From Streptomyces sp. MUM 2J (lineage in GTDB: Bacteria; Actinomycetota; Actinomycetes; Streptomycetales; Streptomycetaceae), in contig NZ_JADWYM010000034.1 in NCBI RefSeq assembly GCF_022414535.1, positions 1 through 64,000 on the forward strand: 64,000 nt of DNA. The letters are read 5' to 3'. The translations under genes were made by a program, and so were the position numbers. Every line of letters starts with the position of its first letter. The stretch's first letter is position 1. The notes under the pieces were generated by a model that saw only the letters and a program-made list of their open reading frames with translations, was not told where the DNA came from and ran no database searches. This document shows, in pieces, positions 16,026 through 25,687 of the stretch.

Positions 16026-17399
16026 TCAGCTCGACACGGTCCAAGCCGTGTTCATTACTCCGCCTCGCACCCCGTTGACAATCGAGGTGGTGGACACGTT
16101 GGTGTGCCTGACCAGGACGCCGCTCAGACGCCGGCCGAAGATGATCGGGCTGAATACCGAGGCGGCAGAGATGGACCTGACCTCGCCGTCGCCATGATGG
16201 AAAACCGGCACGTTGATGGGGTCGGGCGGCCAGAACTCCTGGGCCACATAGCGCCCGTTCGCCACAGCAGACTCGAGGGCATCCTCCCACTCGCTTTCCT
16301 CAACGTCCCGCCCCACCACGCAGCCCGCACCGCCGCGCTGGTCGAACGGCTTGAGCAGGAATCCATTGCGATTGGTGCGGAGGAGCTTCAGCAGGCCGAC
16401 ACGATCCCCTTTCCAGGTCACCTCGGTGTCCGAGACGACCCGGGTCCACGCCAGGTAGGTGTCGACGAACTCTCGATCGGCAGATGACAGTTCATCGGCA
16501 GACTCACTGAGCCAGGCAAGAACTCGCTTGCTCGTGTAGAGCGTGCCCAACTCCGGCGAGAGCGTGAGTGCTGTATCTGTCTCCGTTGAACGCGCGAGGG
16601 GTGTAAGGTCAAGGCCCTCTTCGGCAGCCTCGCCGGTAGTGAACATACGCAGCACGACATCGACACGACGGCCTCGATGCGTCAGGAATGTTGAGAAATC
16701 GAGGTCGCCTGGAAGCGCAAACTCGCAGGATACGCCCCGTCCGGCAAGGTCGGAAATGACGTCGCTGAAGTACCTCTCGGACCCAAAGCCCTCGGCGCTC
16801 CATCCCAGCACTCGGATTTCCGGACGATCCACACCGCGGGCCTTCGCGCTGTCCACGGCCAGCTGACTGCGCGCGCGCAGAGAGTCGGGGACGCCTACGC
16901 GCTTGTCGTCCAACCATTCCCAACCGGTAGACCGAACAGTGTCCCGGAAGAAGCCGTTCAACAATGCGATCTGCTCGGGTCCCGCAAGCGCGCTGTCGAT
17001 GTTGCATTCGACAAATTTGGGAGCTCCCCCGCTGATCACGACGTCCGGTCGTGCCATACCGAGCACGGCACGATTCTGCGCCGGGTTGTCGCTGAGCAAC
17101 GAAACGGTCGGGCGTGTGTATCCCACGCGGTCCGCCAGTTCGGCCACCGAGCTCGCGTGGGCACGGCACGTCCGGTCAACGAGATCGAGCAGACGTATCG
17201 AGGCTTCTTCCAGTTCGCGCCCACGTTCGGACGTGATGAGCACGGGGCGGATCGGCACGGGGCCTTCGGGGTGACGGTAGGGGCCGATGCTCATCATGGC
17301 ATCCAGGCGCTCGGCAAGATCAATGGAAAGCTGGCGCCCTGTTGCTGTGCCTAGAAGGTGCTCGTCCCAGCAGGTCTGGAGCGTGTTAGTCCCGGGCAT
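16026..17399 (-). CDS. ATP-grasp-type ligase B
   Basis: Encodes 457 residues from ATG at 17399, which overlaps the exporter stop by 14 bases, with GAGG upstream. APKFVECNIDSALAGPEQ near residue 130 gives the Glu/Asn pair. GFLLKPFDQRGGAGCVVG near 345 gives the ATP-binding Lys and Gly loop, and YVAQEFWPP supplies the Glu. It is clearly a distant paralogue of ligases A and C, with the same order of motifs. Tight overlaps with the exporter and with ligase A (10-base gap) argue for one transcript. It probably forms an amide bond on a cluster intermediate; partner unknown. Confidence 0.7.
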   Translation of the reverse strand: MPGTNTLQTCWDEHLLGTATGRQLSIDLAERLDAMMSIGPYRHPEGPVPIRPVLITSERGRELEEASIRLLDLVDRTCRAHASSVAELADRVGYTRPTVSLLSDNPAQNRAVLGMARPDVVISGGAPKFVECNIDSALAGPEQIALLNGFFRDTVRSTGWEWLDDKRVGVPDSLRARSQLAVDSAKARGVDRPEIRVLGWSAEGFGSERYFSDVISDLAGRGVSCEFALPGDLDFSTFLTHRGRRVDVVLRMFTTGEAAEEGLDLTPLARSTETDTALTLSPELGTLYTSKRVLAWLSESADELSSADREFVDTYLAWTRVVSDTEVTWKGDRVGLLKLLRTNRNGFLLKPFDQRGGAGCVVGRDVEESEWEDALESAVANGRYVAQEFWPPDPINVPVFHHGDGEVRSISAASVFSPIIFGRRLSGVLVRHTNVSTTSIVNGVRGGVMNTAWTVSS

Positions 17400-18690
17400 G
17401 ATCTACCTCTATTTGAGATGCCAGTGCGTGGCGATGCCGGTAGATGGCCGGCAGGAACAGGGCCCCGCTTACGGAGAGCACCACCAGTGCGAGCAGACCA
17501 TTGCCGACGCTGTCAGTGGCGCTGCTGGCCGCGCCGCCGAGGAGAGGCCCCAAGGGCATCAGCCCCCAGGCAAGTGCCCGGTAGGACGCGTTGACGCGGC
17601 CAAGAATCGAACGAGGCACACTGCGCTGACGATAGGAGACCGTGATGACGTTCCACATGATCACGCACGCGCTGTATCCGGCGAGAGCGATGCTCGCCAT
17701 CAAGAAGGTCGGCACGAACACGGGCAGCGCGAGGAAGACTCCGCCGAGGAGCTGCGAGGCCGTGAGCATGTGCACACGCGGAATCCACCGGATCAGCCGG
17801 GGGGCTGCGACCGACAGCGCGATGCCTCCTAGCGACCCGATCGAATAGACCAGCCCGAAGTGGAAGCTGTCCAGGCCGACCAGGTCCTTGTCGGTTGCGA
17901 AGAGGGCGAACAGCGGCTGCCATCCAGCGAAGGTCAAGGCTCCGAACGCGGTCATCAGCATGAACACACGCAGCAACGGGTTGCGCCAAATAGCTCGGAA
18001 CCCCTCCAGCATCGACGGGAGGTAACCCGCGACGCTCTCGCTGCGCTCCGCGGCGAGCCGAGGCAGGCGCATCGCGGCCAGAATCGCCATCGCGTACAAG
18101 GCCGCGCTAGAGAGCAGCGACCAGCTCGCGCTGACAGCCATGATCATGCCGCCCAGTGCCGGGCCGATCATGCCGTTCAGTAGCTCCCCAAGCACCGTCT
18201 GTTTGGAGTTGGCGCTCTCCAACTCATCTGCGGAGACAATGGCGGGTAGTGCCGTCTGCGCCGAGACGTCGTAGAGCACTTCACCGATGCCGACTAGCAG
18301 CGCGCCTGCTGCCAGGATGGGGATGTTCAGCCAGCCTCCCGCCACGGCGACCGCCACGAGAACCAGGCTGGAGGCCCGTAGGAGATTCGCGCCTTGCAAC
18401 ACCGCACGCAGTGCGGACCGGTCGGCGAACACACCCAACGCAGGTGCCAGCAATGCCCACGGCACCATCCGGCATGCGGCGACAGTGCCAACCGCCAGTG
18501 CCGACCTAGAGGTCTCTGCCGCCAGTAGCGGCAGTGTCACCAACGTGAACCCGTCCGCGAGGTTGGCGAACGCGAAAGATGTCAGTAGTGCCCGTAGGCG
18601 GGGCTTGGACCTTCCTGCGGTCTGGGTAGTTGTCGCGGCCGAGCCCGTGGGCCGCTTGTCGGCGGCATCGGCCGTTTCGGGTGAATTCAC
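17386..18690 (-). CDS. MFS exporter (EntS-like)
   Basis: Encodes 434 residues from GTG at 18690, with AAGGA ten bases upstream. About twelve hydrophobic segments are visible, starting at LLTSFAFANLADGFTLVTLP and including MVPWALLAPALGVFADRSA, a form of the motif-A loop between TM2 and TM3 (ADRS). The family is the MFS_3 group that exports siderophores and small peptides. It lies between ligases C and B in the same direction and is the obvious efflux/self-protection gene of the cluster. The substrate is inferred to be the cluster product. Confidence 0.85.
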   Translation of the reverse strand: MNSPETADAADKRPTGSAATTTQTAGRSKPRLRALLTSFAFANLADGFTLVTLPLLAAETSRSALAVGTVAACRMVPWALLAPALGVFADRSALRAVLQGANLLRASSLVLVAVAVAGGWLNIPILAAGALLVGIGEVLYDVSAQTALPAIVSADELESANSKQTVLGELLNGMIGPALGGMIMAVSASWSLLSSAALYAMAILAAMRLPRLAAERSESVAGYLPSMLEGFRAIWRNPLLRVFMLMTAFGALTFAGWQPLFALFATDKDLVGLDSFHFGLVYSIGSLGGIALSVAAPRLIRWIPRVHMLTASQLLGGVFLALPVFVPTFLMASIALAGYSACVIMWNVITVSYRQRSVPRSILGRVNASYRALAWGLMPLGPLLGGAASSATDSVGNGLLALVVLSVSGALFLPAIYRHRHALASQIEVDHARD

Positions 18691-18824
18691 TCTGCAGGTT
18701 CCTTTGTCATGACGCGACTTACCATCGAGTCGAATTTGCGGAGGTGAAAAGAGCCGAAAGAGACCCCGCTCTTCGGGCAATCAAATCGTCAGCGGATCCG
18801 GCCCTGTTTGGTGAAGCAGCCCCC

Positions 18825-18926
18825 TTACTTGCCGTCGACGACAGGGCGGCCAGCCAGTACGGGCGCATCGACGGTCGCCAAGGGTTCCGCGGCGTAATCC
18901 CAATCAGCCGCGATGTGCTCGATCAC
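18825..18926 (-). CDS. Candidate 33-residue small protein
   Basis: A short frame runs from GTG at 18926 to TAA at 18825. It begins VIEHIAADWDYAAEPLATV and ends PVVDGK. Codon third positions are mostly G or C, as in the real genes around it. A GAGG ribosome site lies seven bases upstream, within the right arm of a perfect 18-bp hairpin. It stands between ligase C and the exporter on the same strand. It could be a peptide substrate, a leader, or the remnant tail of a lost gene. No family is recognised and translation is unproven. Confidence 0.35.
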   Translation of the reverse strand: MIEHIAADWDYAAEPLATVDAPVLAGRPVVDGK

Positions 18927-18975
18927 GCGCCAACCTCGTCGGCCTCGTCCGTTGCGCGGCCGACGAGGTTGGCGC
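18927..18975 (-). terminator. Perfect 18-bp hairpin after ligase C
   Basis: GCGCCAACCTCGTCGGCC and its exact complement are separated by 13 bases, about 100 bases past the stop of ligase C. No T-run follows. Its right arm on the transcript contains the GAGG before the small frame at 18926, so it could act as a terminator, an mRNA stabiliser, or a translational gate. Confidence 0.65.
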
Positions 18976-19072
18976 AGCTGAAGGCGAGCAGCAACGGTTC
19001 AGCTGCGACCGGTACTCGAGGCTGTCGGCAGGGGGTCCGAGCCCTGCCGAACTGTGCTTTCGTCGAGAGAGG

Positions 19073-20473
19073 TCACCGCCCGTGCCCTTCTGCCAGCGTG
19101 TCCTCCCCGGCAGTCACCACACAACCGAACGACACGCCGTCACGGTGGCGCAGCAACCTGGCTGCCTCGTTCACGCGGGGTTGCTTGGTGTAGCAGCCGG
19201 CGCTGCGCTCGCCGACGCGGAACGGGCCGAGCAGCACCGGTGCGGTGACCTCAGTGAGCTCCTCGCGCTGGCGGTCCCAGTAGAGGAGCGGCCACGGGTC
19301 GGCTTCGACGGCCTCCTGCACCACGTAATCGTCGCTCGCGACCGCGTCCTTCAGCAGTCGCTCCCATTCACCGGCCGGGGTGACGGAACCGAGAACCACG
19401 CCGCGTGAGCCGAAAGCATTGCACGGCTTGAGCACCGCGTTCTCCCGGTGCGAGGCTGCCCACTCGGTTGCGTCGACCAGGGCCCCCTGCCGCCGGGCTG
19501 GGCCCTCCTGCAGTCGGGCGGTCCACGGAACGTGGTCGAGCAGCCGCTGCTGCTCCGCCGTCAAATCGGTGCGCTGAAAGAGATCGGCCAGCAGCGCCTT
19601 ACTAGTGAACAGTGCCGCGAGCTGCCCGCCGAAGAGCGGCACTCCGCTCTGTTCCAAGGCCACCAGCCGGTCCGCGTGCTCGCCAACCACCCGCTCGGAA
19701 GCCATGAAGTACTTCACCGCGGCCGCGTAGGTGACGCCCTGCCAGTGAAGCCCACCTGCGTCTATCTCGACCTCGTCGAACGGGACGAAGTCGCAGGGGA
19801 CACCGTGCGCGCTGTGATAGGCGGCTTCCAGCTCGAATGCCCGCAACGAACCTTCGTCCCCGTCCCAGGGAAATCCGAGCAGAGCCACCCGGCCGCCAGG
19901 TTCAGGCAGTTGGTCCACGATCCAGCTGAGCCGGGCCGCGAAGGTCGACTGCGCACCGATTCCGTGCGCGCGACGGGCCTCGATACCGGGGCCGGACTTG
20001 AACAGGGCCTCCGTCAGCACCGGGGTGGGCGTCGCCCCGTTGAGACAGGCCCCGAAGTTGAATTCGAGGAACTTCGGCTGCCCCGACTCGACCAGTACGT
20101 CCGCCCGGGAACAACCCAGGACCCGGCCGAGCGGCTGGGCGGCTGGCAGAAACCAGCGAGCGTCCTGAGGAACGCCGGTGTGATCGGCTAGCCGTCCGAA
20201 GTCCCCCGCGGAGATGTCCACGGCATGGTCCACCAACAGGCGGGTGAGCTGCGAATTCAGCCGGTCGAGGGTACGGCCGCTCGCGGCGTCGACCACGAAC
20301 GGCTGCACCGGAACCAGGTCCGTGTACTGCCAAATACCCAACTCACGGCAGCTGTACTCGATTTCTCGCCCCGTGCAGGCCGCCTCACCACTGCTCAGCG
20401 CCGCGAGGCGGCGAGCCCAGTCGCGGTGAGCCGGGCCGGGCCGGAGATCGACGGGAGACGCGTCGGCGTGCAT
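19073..20473 (-). CDS. ATP-grasp-type ligase C
   Basis: Encodes 466 residues from ATG at 20473, with AAGGGGAA upstream. QPKFLEFNFGACLNGATPT near residue 135 carries the Glu/Asn pair. NAVLKPCNAFGSRGVVLG near 345 carries the ATP-binding Lys and Gly loop, and YVVQEAVEADPWPLLYWD the following Glu strand. It is the third member of the family in the cluster. It follows the PKS gene by 117 bases on the same strand and may share its transcript. By family it forms an amide from a carboxylate and an amine with ATP. Which bond it makes is not visible. Confidence 0.7.
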   Translation of the reverse strand: MHADASPVDLRPGPAHRDWARRLAALSSGEAACTGREIEYSCRELGIWQYTDLVPVQPFVVDAASGRTLDRLNSQLTRLLVDHAVDISAGDFGRLADHTGVPQDARWFLPAAQPLGRVLGCSRADVLVESGQPKFLEFNFGACLNGATPTPVLTEALFKSGPGIEARRAHGIGAQSTFAARLSWIVDQLPEPGGRVALLGFPWDGDEGSLRAFELEAAYHSAHGVPCDFVPFDEVEIDAGGLHWQGVTYAAAVKYFMASERVVGEHADRLVALEQSGVPLFGGQLAALFTSKALLADLFQRTDLTAEQQRLLDHVPWTARLQEGPARRQGALVDATEWAASHRENAVLKPCNAFGSRGVVLGSVTPAGEWERLLKDAVASDDYVVQEAVEADPWPLLYWDRQREELTEVTAPVLLGPFRVGERSAGCYTKQPRVNEAARLLRHRDGVSFGCVVTAGEDTLAEGHGR

Positions 20474-20590
20474 CAGGTATTCCCCTTTTCCATGTGCGGT
20501 CTTTCAGTTCTGGCAGGTGCCCCGCCCGAGAATCTCACTTGCTCCGACGGATCAACCCCTCGCCTTTGTAACCGGGTACGGCGCATCGGG

Positions 20591-23500
20591 TCATGCCAGC
20601 ACCTCCCCGGACGGTCCAGCCGCCGCCGCAGAGGTCAACCGTGCGGCCAGCCGCTCGCGCAGAGGCGACGGAGGGCGTGCCTCCGTGACCGGCAGTGCCC
20701 CACAGGGCCCCTGTACGGCCAAGGCCTCCAGGTAGCGGACCATGTCGTCGAGCAGCGTGCCGATGGTCGCCTCTCGGTACAGAGACCGGTCGTAGAGCGC
20801 CCTGATCCGCAGCACACCGGCCTTGGACCGGAACTCGACGGCCAGCGGGAACTTCGCGGTCCCTGGCAGTGGGATCTCCAACGCCTCGACCCTGCTGTCC
20901 GCCGCCTCGGAGTCGAACATCGTCGCGATCACGCCGAAGGCACCGGAGCGGGCCCTCGACTCCCGGCGCAACAGCGGCAGGACATCCAGGAACGGGATGT
21001 CCGAGTTGCCCATCGCTTCGAGGAGTTGCCGGCGCGTATCCGCGAGGCTCGCGCCCAAGGTGGGCCCGTGATCCGGGCGCCGCTGTCGGAGGCGCAGCAG
21101 GACCGGGTCCACGAGAAGCCCGACGATGTTCTCGTGGCTGGGCAGCGGACGCTTGGAGATGTTGGTCGCGATCAGGACCTCGTCCGTCCGGCACCAGCGG
21201 GCGAGGGAACCGGCGAAGGCCGCCAGCGCTGCGGCGAAGAGCGTCGTACCCTCGATCGCGACCATCTCCTGGAGGTCGATCACCGTCCGTGCCCCGATCG
21301 AGCGCGAGAGCGTGCCCACGCTGTCGCCCCCGTCGGCGTCGCGGTCCCGCGGCGGCACGGTGGGCGCCGCGCCGTCCAGGGTCCGCCGCCAAAAATCGAG
21401 TTGCCGGGCGTGCTCCGGACCTGCCCGGAAGGCCTGCTCCCAGGCGACGAAATCGGCGTAGTCGCCCGCGGGTCGGGCGGATTCGCCGCCCGCGAGGTGA
21501 GCCACCAGCGAACCGCCGATCAGATCGGTGGACCAGCCGTCGACCGCGATGTGGTGGCAGACGAAGATCACCTGCCACCTTCCCGAGCTCTGCCGTAGCA
21601 GCACCCTGGCAGAGTTGGCGGCCAGGTCGAAGGGCCGCGAGACGAACTCCTCCAGGAGCCGTTCCGGGTGCTCGCCGTCGGGCAGCCCGCCGACCACGTC
21701 CACCGGAACAGCACTCGCGTCGATCACCGTGCGCCTGGGGATGCCCGTACGATCCGTCGCGAAGACGGAGCGCAGAGAGGTGTGCTCCGCGAGCACCGCC
21801 CGCACGGCGGCGAGCAGTTCGGGCTCCGAGACCTCCTGGTTGACGGTCCAACCGAAGGGCACGTTGTAGGAGTCGCTGTCCCCGCCCAACTGGTTCTCGT
21901 AATAAAGGCGTTCCTGCATAGTCGAGAGTAGGTCCCGGTGCACGGCCACAGTTGCGGCATGCTGCTCAGCCGCTGCTTCCGTTCCGCCGATGAGCAGTTC
22001 GCTGGCCTGCCGGGGCGTCCGGCAGGCGACCAGTCGGGCCAGGGTGGCGTCCGGGCGGAGCAGTGGGCGCACCCGGGCGGCGAACCGCATCATCTGCAGA
22101 GAGTCGACCCCCAGGGCGACGAAGGTCTCGTCGGCAGGCACCTCACTGTGGCCGGTGACCGCCCGGATCGCGGCCAGCGCCGCCTCCAGAGCGTCAGTAC
22201 CAAGTGCCGGAGCGCTGTCGGCGGTCATGATGCCAGCGACCGCGCGCAGATCACGGCTGATCGTTCGCAGGCGGGCGGCGATGGGCTCGGTGGCCGGTGC
22301 GACCACGGCGGACCGCGTGCAGAGTGCGGCCCGCAGCAGCAGCGCGCCCTCCTCCCTGCTGAGGCCGCGTTCGCTGCTCCTGCCGTCGTGCGACCATCCG
22401 TCCCACTGGATCGAGATCCACGGTCGGCCGGTACGAGCCGTCTGCACCCGGGCCAGCGCGTCGAGGAAGGCATTGGCGCTGACGTACGGCCCGAAGGTAC
22501 GCGCCCCGATGACGGTGGACAGGGACGAGTACAGCGCGACAAAGTCGTGCTCGACGTTCTCCAGCTCGGCGGCGAGGAAACGTGCCCCGTCGACCTTGGC
22601 GCGGACCGTGTCGAAAGCCAACTGCTCGGTGGTCTCGGTTAGTTCGGAGAACGCGTCCCGATCCGTGTCGCCGGCCAAGTGGAAGACGCCGTCCACCCGT
22701 CCGGATTCGCCGGCCACCTCCGCGAGGAGGCGGCGCAGGTCTTCGGCATCGGTGCAGTCGACCGTGGCCCACTCGATCCGGGAACCGGATGCGCGAATCC
22801 GTCGCTCAGCGGCCTGAATCTCCGCCGACCGGGGCCCGGCCGCACTCCGTCCGGCCAGCACCACCCTGGCTCGGGTCTGCTCGCAGATCGTCTCGGCCAG
22901 ATGCATACCCAGGTTCCCGGTCCCGCCCAGGACCAGATAGGTGCCGCCCCAGCGCAGCAGGCTCGGGTGCAAGCCGTCGACCGGCCGGTGGACCCGCCGG
23001 TAACCGGAGCCGCCGCGCAGTGCCCGGTCCTCGCTGCCGTCGACGAACTGCCAAAGGATCTGGTCCAGCTCCGCGTCGACGTCCAGCGCCGCGCCACCTG
23101 GCTCGCACGGTTCGAGATCGAGGACCGAGGCGCGGAGACCGACCACCTCGTGCGGGGCACAGGCCCGCACCCCGAGCAGGCCGGACTGGCGCAGATCGGG
23201 CAGTTCGCCGGGGAGGACCGCGAAGCCACCCCGCGAGACCAGGACGAGGTCCGTCGTGTTCTCGGCGAGCGCCCCGGCGGGACCGAGCACGGTCTCGCGC
23301 AGCCAGCGCCTCAGGTCGAAATCGGACGGGGTACCGGCAGGTTCTCCGTCCCGGCCTTCGAGCACCACGACCACGGCACTGCCGGAGGAGGCCCGGGTGT
23401 CCTCGCCCATGCGTGCCAGCCGTTCACGCAGGGCGTCGGCGACACGTCCCTCACCCACGACGCGCACCTGCGCCGGTACTCGCGGTGTTCCCGGTCGAAC

Positions 23501-25687
23501 GGCGTCGGGCACCCAGACCGGCTCCTCAAGCACGCAGCGGCCATACCGCCCGGTAGCACCGGGCTCCGCCCCGGGGGCGTGCGCCCAGTGCGACTGGCGC
23601 TGGAACGGGTATCCCGGCAGTTCCGCGATCGAGCCCTGTCCGGAGAGATTGACCGCGTCCCAGTCGACTTCCTGCCCCGCCACCCACAGCGCGGACAGCT
23701 GGGCGAACAGCCCAGCCACGCAGCCGTCCGGGTGCGACATGATCTCCGCGAGGTCGATGCACGGCCCGTCGACGGTCGCGGTCGGTTCCTCGGCGTCTGG
23801 GGCAGGGGCGTACGGCAGCTCCTGCAGGCAGCGTTCGAGATCCGAATCGCCCTGCAGGAGGCCCAGCAGCGGGTCGTCGTCCCGCCCGTGGAACGAGCCG
23901 ATCTCGACGCCGAAGGAAGTGAGGAGCTCGACCACGGCAAGGTGCTGGGCGATCCGCAGGACGGCAGCGGCGCGCTCGTCCCTGTCCGTCCCCAGACCCT
24001 GGCAGACTCTGTCCGCAGCAGCATCGGCCCGGGCGGTCACCATCTCCCAGCGCTCGCGGGCCACCGGATAGCGGCTGAGCAGCGGGCCGAAGTCGCCGGC
24101 CGGTGCCGCCTGGGCGGGTGCGAGCACGAGGGCGACCGCACCGGCACACTCGCCCGGCGAGCGAGTGCCTTCCAGAGCGGTCACCCGGGTCGTGCCCGCT
24201 CCGCCGGTGCGGAGGAGCACGCTGCGCCGGCGGTGACGGCGTCGGCCTGCTGCGAGCGTGTGCAGCAGGTCCAGATCGGCGCCGTCGCGGTCCAGCCGCT
24301 CGCGGAGGGTCTCCTCGACCGCCGTCAGGGCGGCCTGGTGCGGTGCCGAGAGCGGTATCGCCTGCGGACCCTCGACCGGAGCGGACCCGGCGCGCTGAGC
24401 GGTCTGGGGCTGCTCGACGATCACGTGTGCGTTGGTGCCCCCGACGCCGAAGGAGCTGACCCCGGCCCGCCGGACGTCGGCGTCCCACAGTTCGGCGCCG
24501 GTCGGGAAGGTGAACGGAACGGCCCCGCCGACGAAGTCGGGGAGCGGCGAGCGCAGGTTCCGCAGCGGCGGGCGGACCCCGCGTTCCACGCAGAGGGCGG
24601 CCTTGATCAGGCCGACCACTCCGGCGGCCCGGTCGAGGTGCCCGAAGTTCGCCTTGAGCGAGCCGACGGCGCAGAAGCCCGCCGCGCCGCTGAGCGCCGT
24701 GAACGCGTCCTGCGCGGCGGCGAGTTCGATGGCGTCACCGAGCCGGGTGCCGGTGCCGTGCGTCTCCAGATAGCCCACGCTCTCGACGGGAATCCGCGCC
24801 CGGGAGATCGCGGAGAGCAGCACGTCCGTCTGACCGCGGCGGTTCGGGGCCAGGAAGCTCGTCTTCTCGGAGCCGTCGTTGTTGACGGCGGTACTGCGGA
24901 TCACCGCGTGCACCACCCTCCCCTGCTCGATGGCGTCCTCCAGGCGCTGGAGCACCACCACGCCGGCCCCGTTGCCCGGCACGGCGCCGTCCGACTCGGC
25001 ATCGAAAGGCCGGCAGACGCCGTCGGGAGAGGTGATCATGCCCTCTTCAAAGACATAACCGTCCGCCAGGCCGAGGTTGACGGTCACTCCGCCGGCGAGC
25101 GCCACATCGATGTTGCCCGAGAGCAGGCTCTCCACCGCCAGGTGGACGGCAACCAAGGAGGAGGAGCAGCCAGTCTGGACGTTGACCGCCTCGCCCTCCA
25201 GGTTCAGCAGATAGCTGACCCGGGTGGCGAGGAAGTCAGGCGCGTTGCCGGTAAGGACCTGGTACTTGGCGGCCTCGGAACTGCCCTGGGGCACCAGGTA
25301 GCTGCTGGGTGCCGCCGAGGCGTACACCCCCGTCGGCAGATCCGAGGTGGGCACCACGCCCGAACCGTCGAGCGCGTCCCAGCACAGCTCCAGGAAGACC
25401 CGGTGCTGCGGATCGAGGACCTCCGCCTCCGCGGGACTGAGCCCGAACGACGCGGCGTCGAAGAGGTCCACGTCGGACAACAATCCTGCGGTGGGGACCC
25501 GGGTGGGCTCGGTCGCGGACCGCGACCAGGTGGTCGTCCCGTCCTCACCGCGGACGCACATCTCCCAGAACGACTCCAGATCCGGTGCCTTGGGCGCCCT
25601 GACGGCCATCCCGACGATCGCGACGCAGTTCTCGGGAATGCGGTCCGGGGCTGTGTCCTGCTCCACGGTGTCGTCCTCGATTCTCAT
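20591..25687 (-). CDS. Hybrid PKS-NRPS protein: KS-(dead AT)-KR-ACP-C
   Basis: Encodes 1698 residues from ATG at 25687, which overlaps the thioesterase stop as ATGA. KS spans ~25-435, with Cys in QTGCSSSL (~171) and His in ETHGTGT and NFGHL. Residues ~500-640 keep AT-like spacing (VALVLAPAQAAP, then LLTSFGVEIGSFHGRDDDPL) but lack the GHSxGE nucleophile, so no malonyl transfer is expected. KR follows (LVLGGTGNLGMHLAE ~920; Tyr in FGPYVSANAF ~1066), then ACP (LGVDSLQ ~1192), then a full C domain (CHHIAVDGWS ~1379). There is no second carrier or TE. I infer that the KS takes its extender directly from the discrete ACP at 30477-30743, and that KR makes a beta-hydroxy unit. Confidence 0.88.
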   Translation of the reverse strand: MRIEDDTVEQDTAPDRIPENCVAIVGMAVRAPKAPDLESFWEMCVRGEDGTTTWSRSATEPTRVPTAGLLSDVDLFDAASFGLSPAEAEVLDPQHRVFLELCWDALDGSGVVPTSDLPTGVYASAAPSSYLVPQGSSEAAKYQVLTGNAPDFLATRVSYLLNLEGEAVNVQTGCSSSLVAVHLAVESLLSGNIDVALAGGVTVNLGLADGYVFEEGMITSPDGVCRPFDAESDGAVPGNGAGVVVLQRLEDAIEQGRVVHAVIRSTAVNNDGSEKTSFLAPNRRGQTDVLLSAISRARIPVESVGYLETHGTGTRLGDAIELAAAQDAFTALSGAAGFCAVGSLKANFGHLDRAAGVVGLIKAALCVERGVRPPLRNLRSPLPDFVGGAVPFTFPTGAELWDADVRRAGVSSFGVGGTNAHVIVEQPQTAQRAGSAPVEGPQAIPLSAPHQAALTAVEETLRERLDRDGADLDLLHTLAAGRRRHRRRSVLLRTGGAGTTRVTALEGTRSPGECAGAVALVLAPAQAAPAGDFGPLLSRYPVARERWEMVTARADAAADRVCQGLGTDRDERAAAVLRIAQHLAVVELLTSFGVEIGSFHGRDDDPLLGLLQGDSDLERCLQELPYAPAPDAEEPTATVDGPCIDLAEIMSHPDGCVAGLFAQLSALWVAGQEVDWDAVNLSGQGSIAELPGYPFQRQSHWAHAPGAEPGATGRYGRCVLEEPVWVPDAVRPGTPRVPAQVRVVGEGRVADALRERLARMGEDTRASSGSAVVVVLEGRDGEPAGTPSDFDLRRWLRETVLGPAGALAENTTDLVLVSRGGFAVLPGELPDLRQSGLLGVRACAPHEVVGLRASVLDLEPCEPGGAALDVDAELDQILWQFVDGSEDRALRGGSGYRRVHRPVDGLHPSLLRWGGTYLVLGGTGNLGMHLAETICEQTRARVVLAGRSAAGPRSAEIQAAERRIRASGSRIEWATVDCTDAEDLRRLLAEVAGESGRVDGVFHLAGDTDRDAFSELTETTEQLAFDTVRAKVDGARFLAAELENVEHDFVALYSSLSTVIGARTFGPYVSANAFLDALARVQTARTGRPWISIQWDGWSHDGRSSERGLSREEGALLLRAALCTRSAVVAPATEPIAARLRTISRDLRAVAGIMTADSAPALGTDALEAALAAIRAVTGHSEVPADETFVALGVDSLQMMRFAARVRPLLRPDATLARLVACRTPRQASELLIGGTEAAAEQHAATVAVHRDLLSTMQERLYYENQLGGDSDSYNVPFGWTVNQEVSEPELLAAVRAVLAEHTSLRSVFATDRTGIPRRTVIDASAVPVDVVGGLPDGEHPERLLEEFVSRPFDLAANSARVLLRQSSGRWQVIFVCHHIAVDGWSTDLIGGSLVAHLAGGESARPAGDYADFVAWEQAFRAGPEHARQLDFWRRTLDGAAPTVPPRDRDADGGDSVGTLSRSIGARTVIDLQEMVAIEGTTLFAAALAAFAGSLARWCRTDEVLIATNISKRPLPSHENIVGLLVDPVLLRLRQRRPDHGPTLGASLADTRRQLLEAMGNSDIPFLDVLPLLRRESRARSGAFGVIATMFDSEAADSRVEALEIPLPGTAKFPLAVEFRSKAGVLRIRALYDRSLYREATIGTLLDDMVRYLEALAVQGPCGALPVTEARPPSPLRERLAARLTSAAAAGPSGEVLA

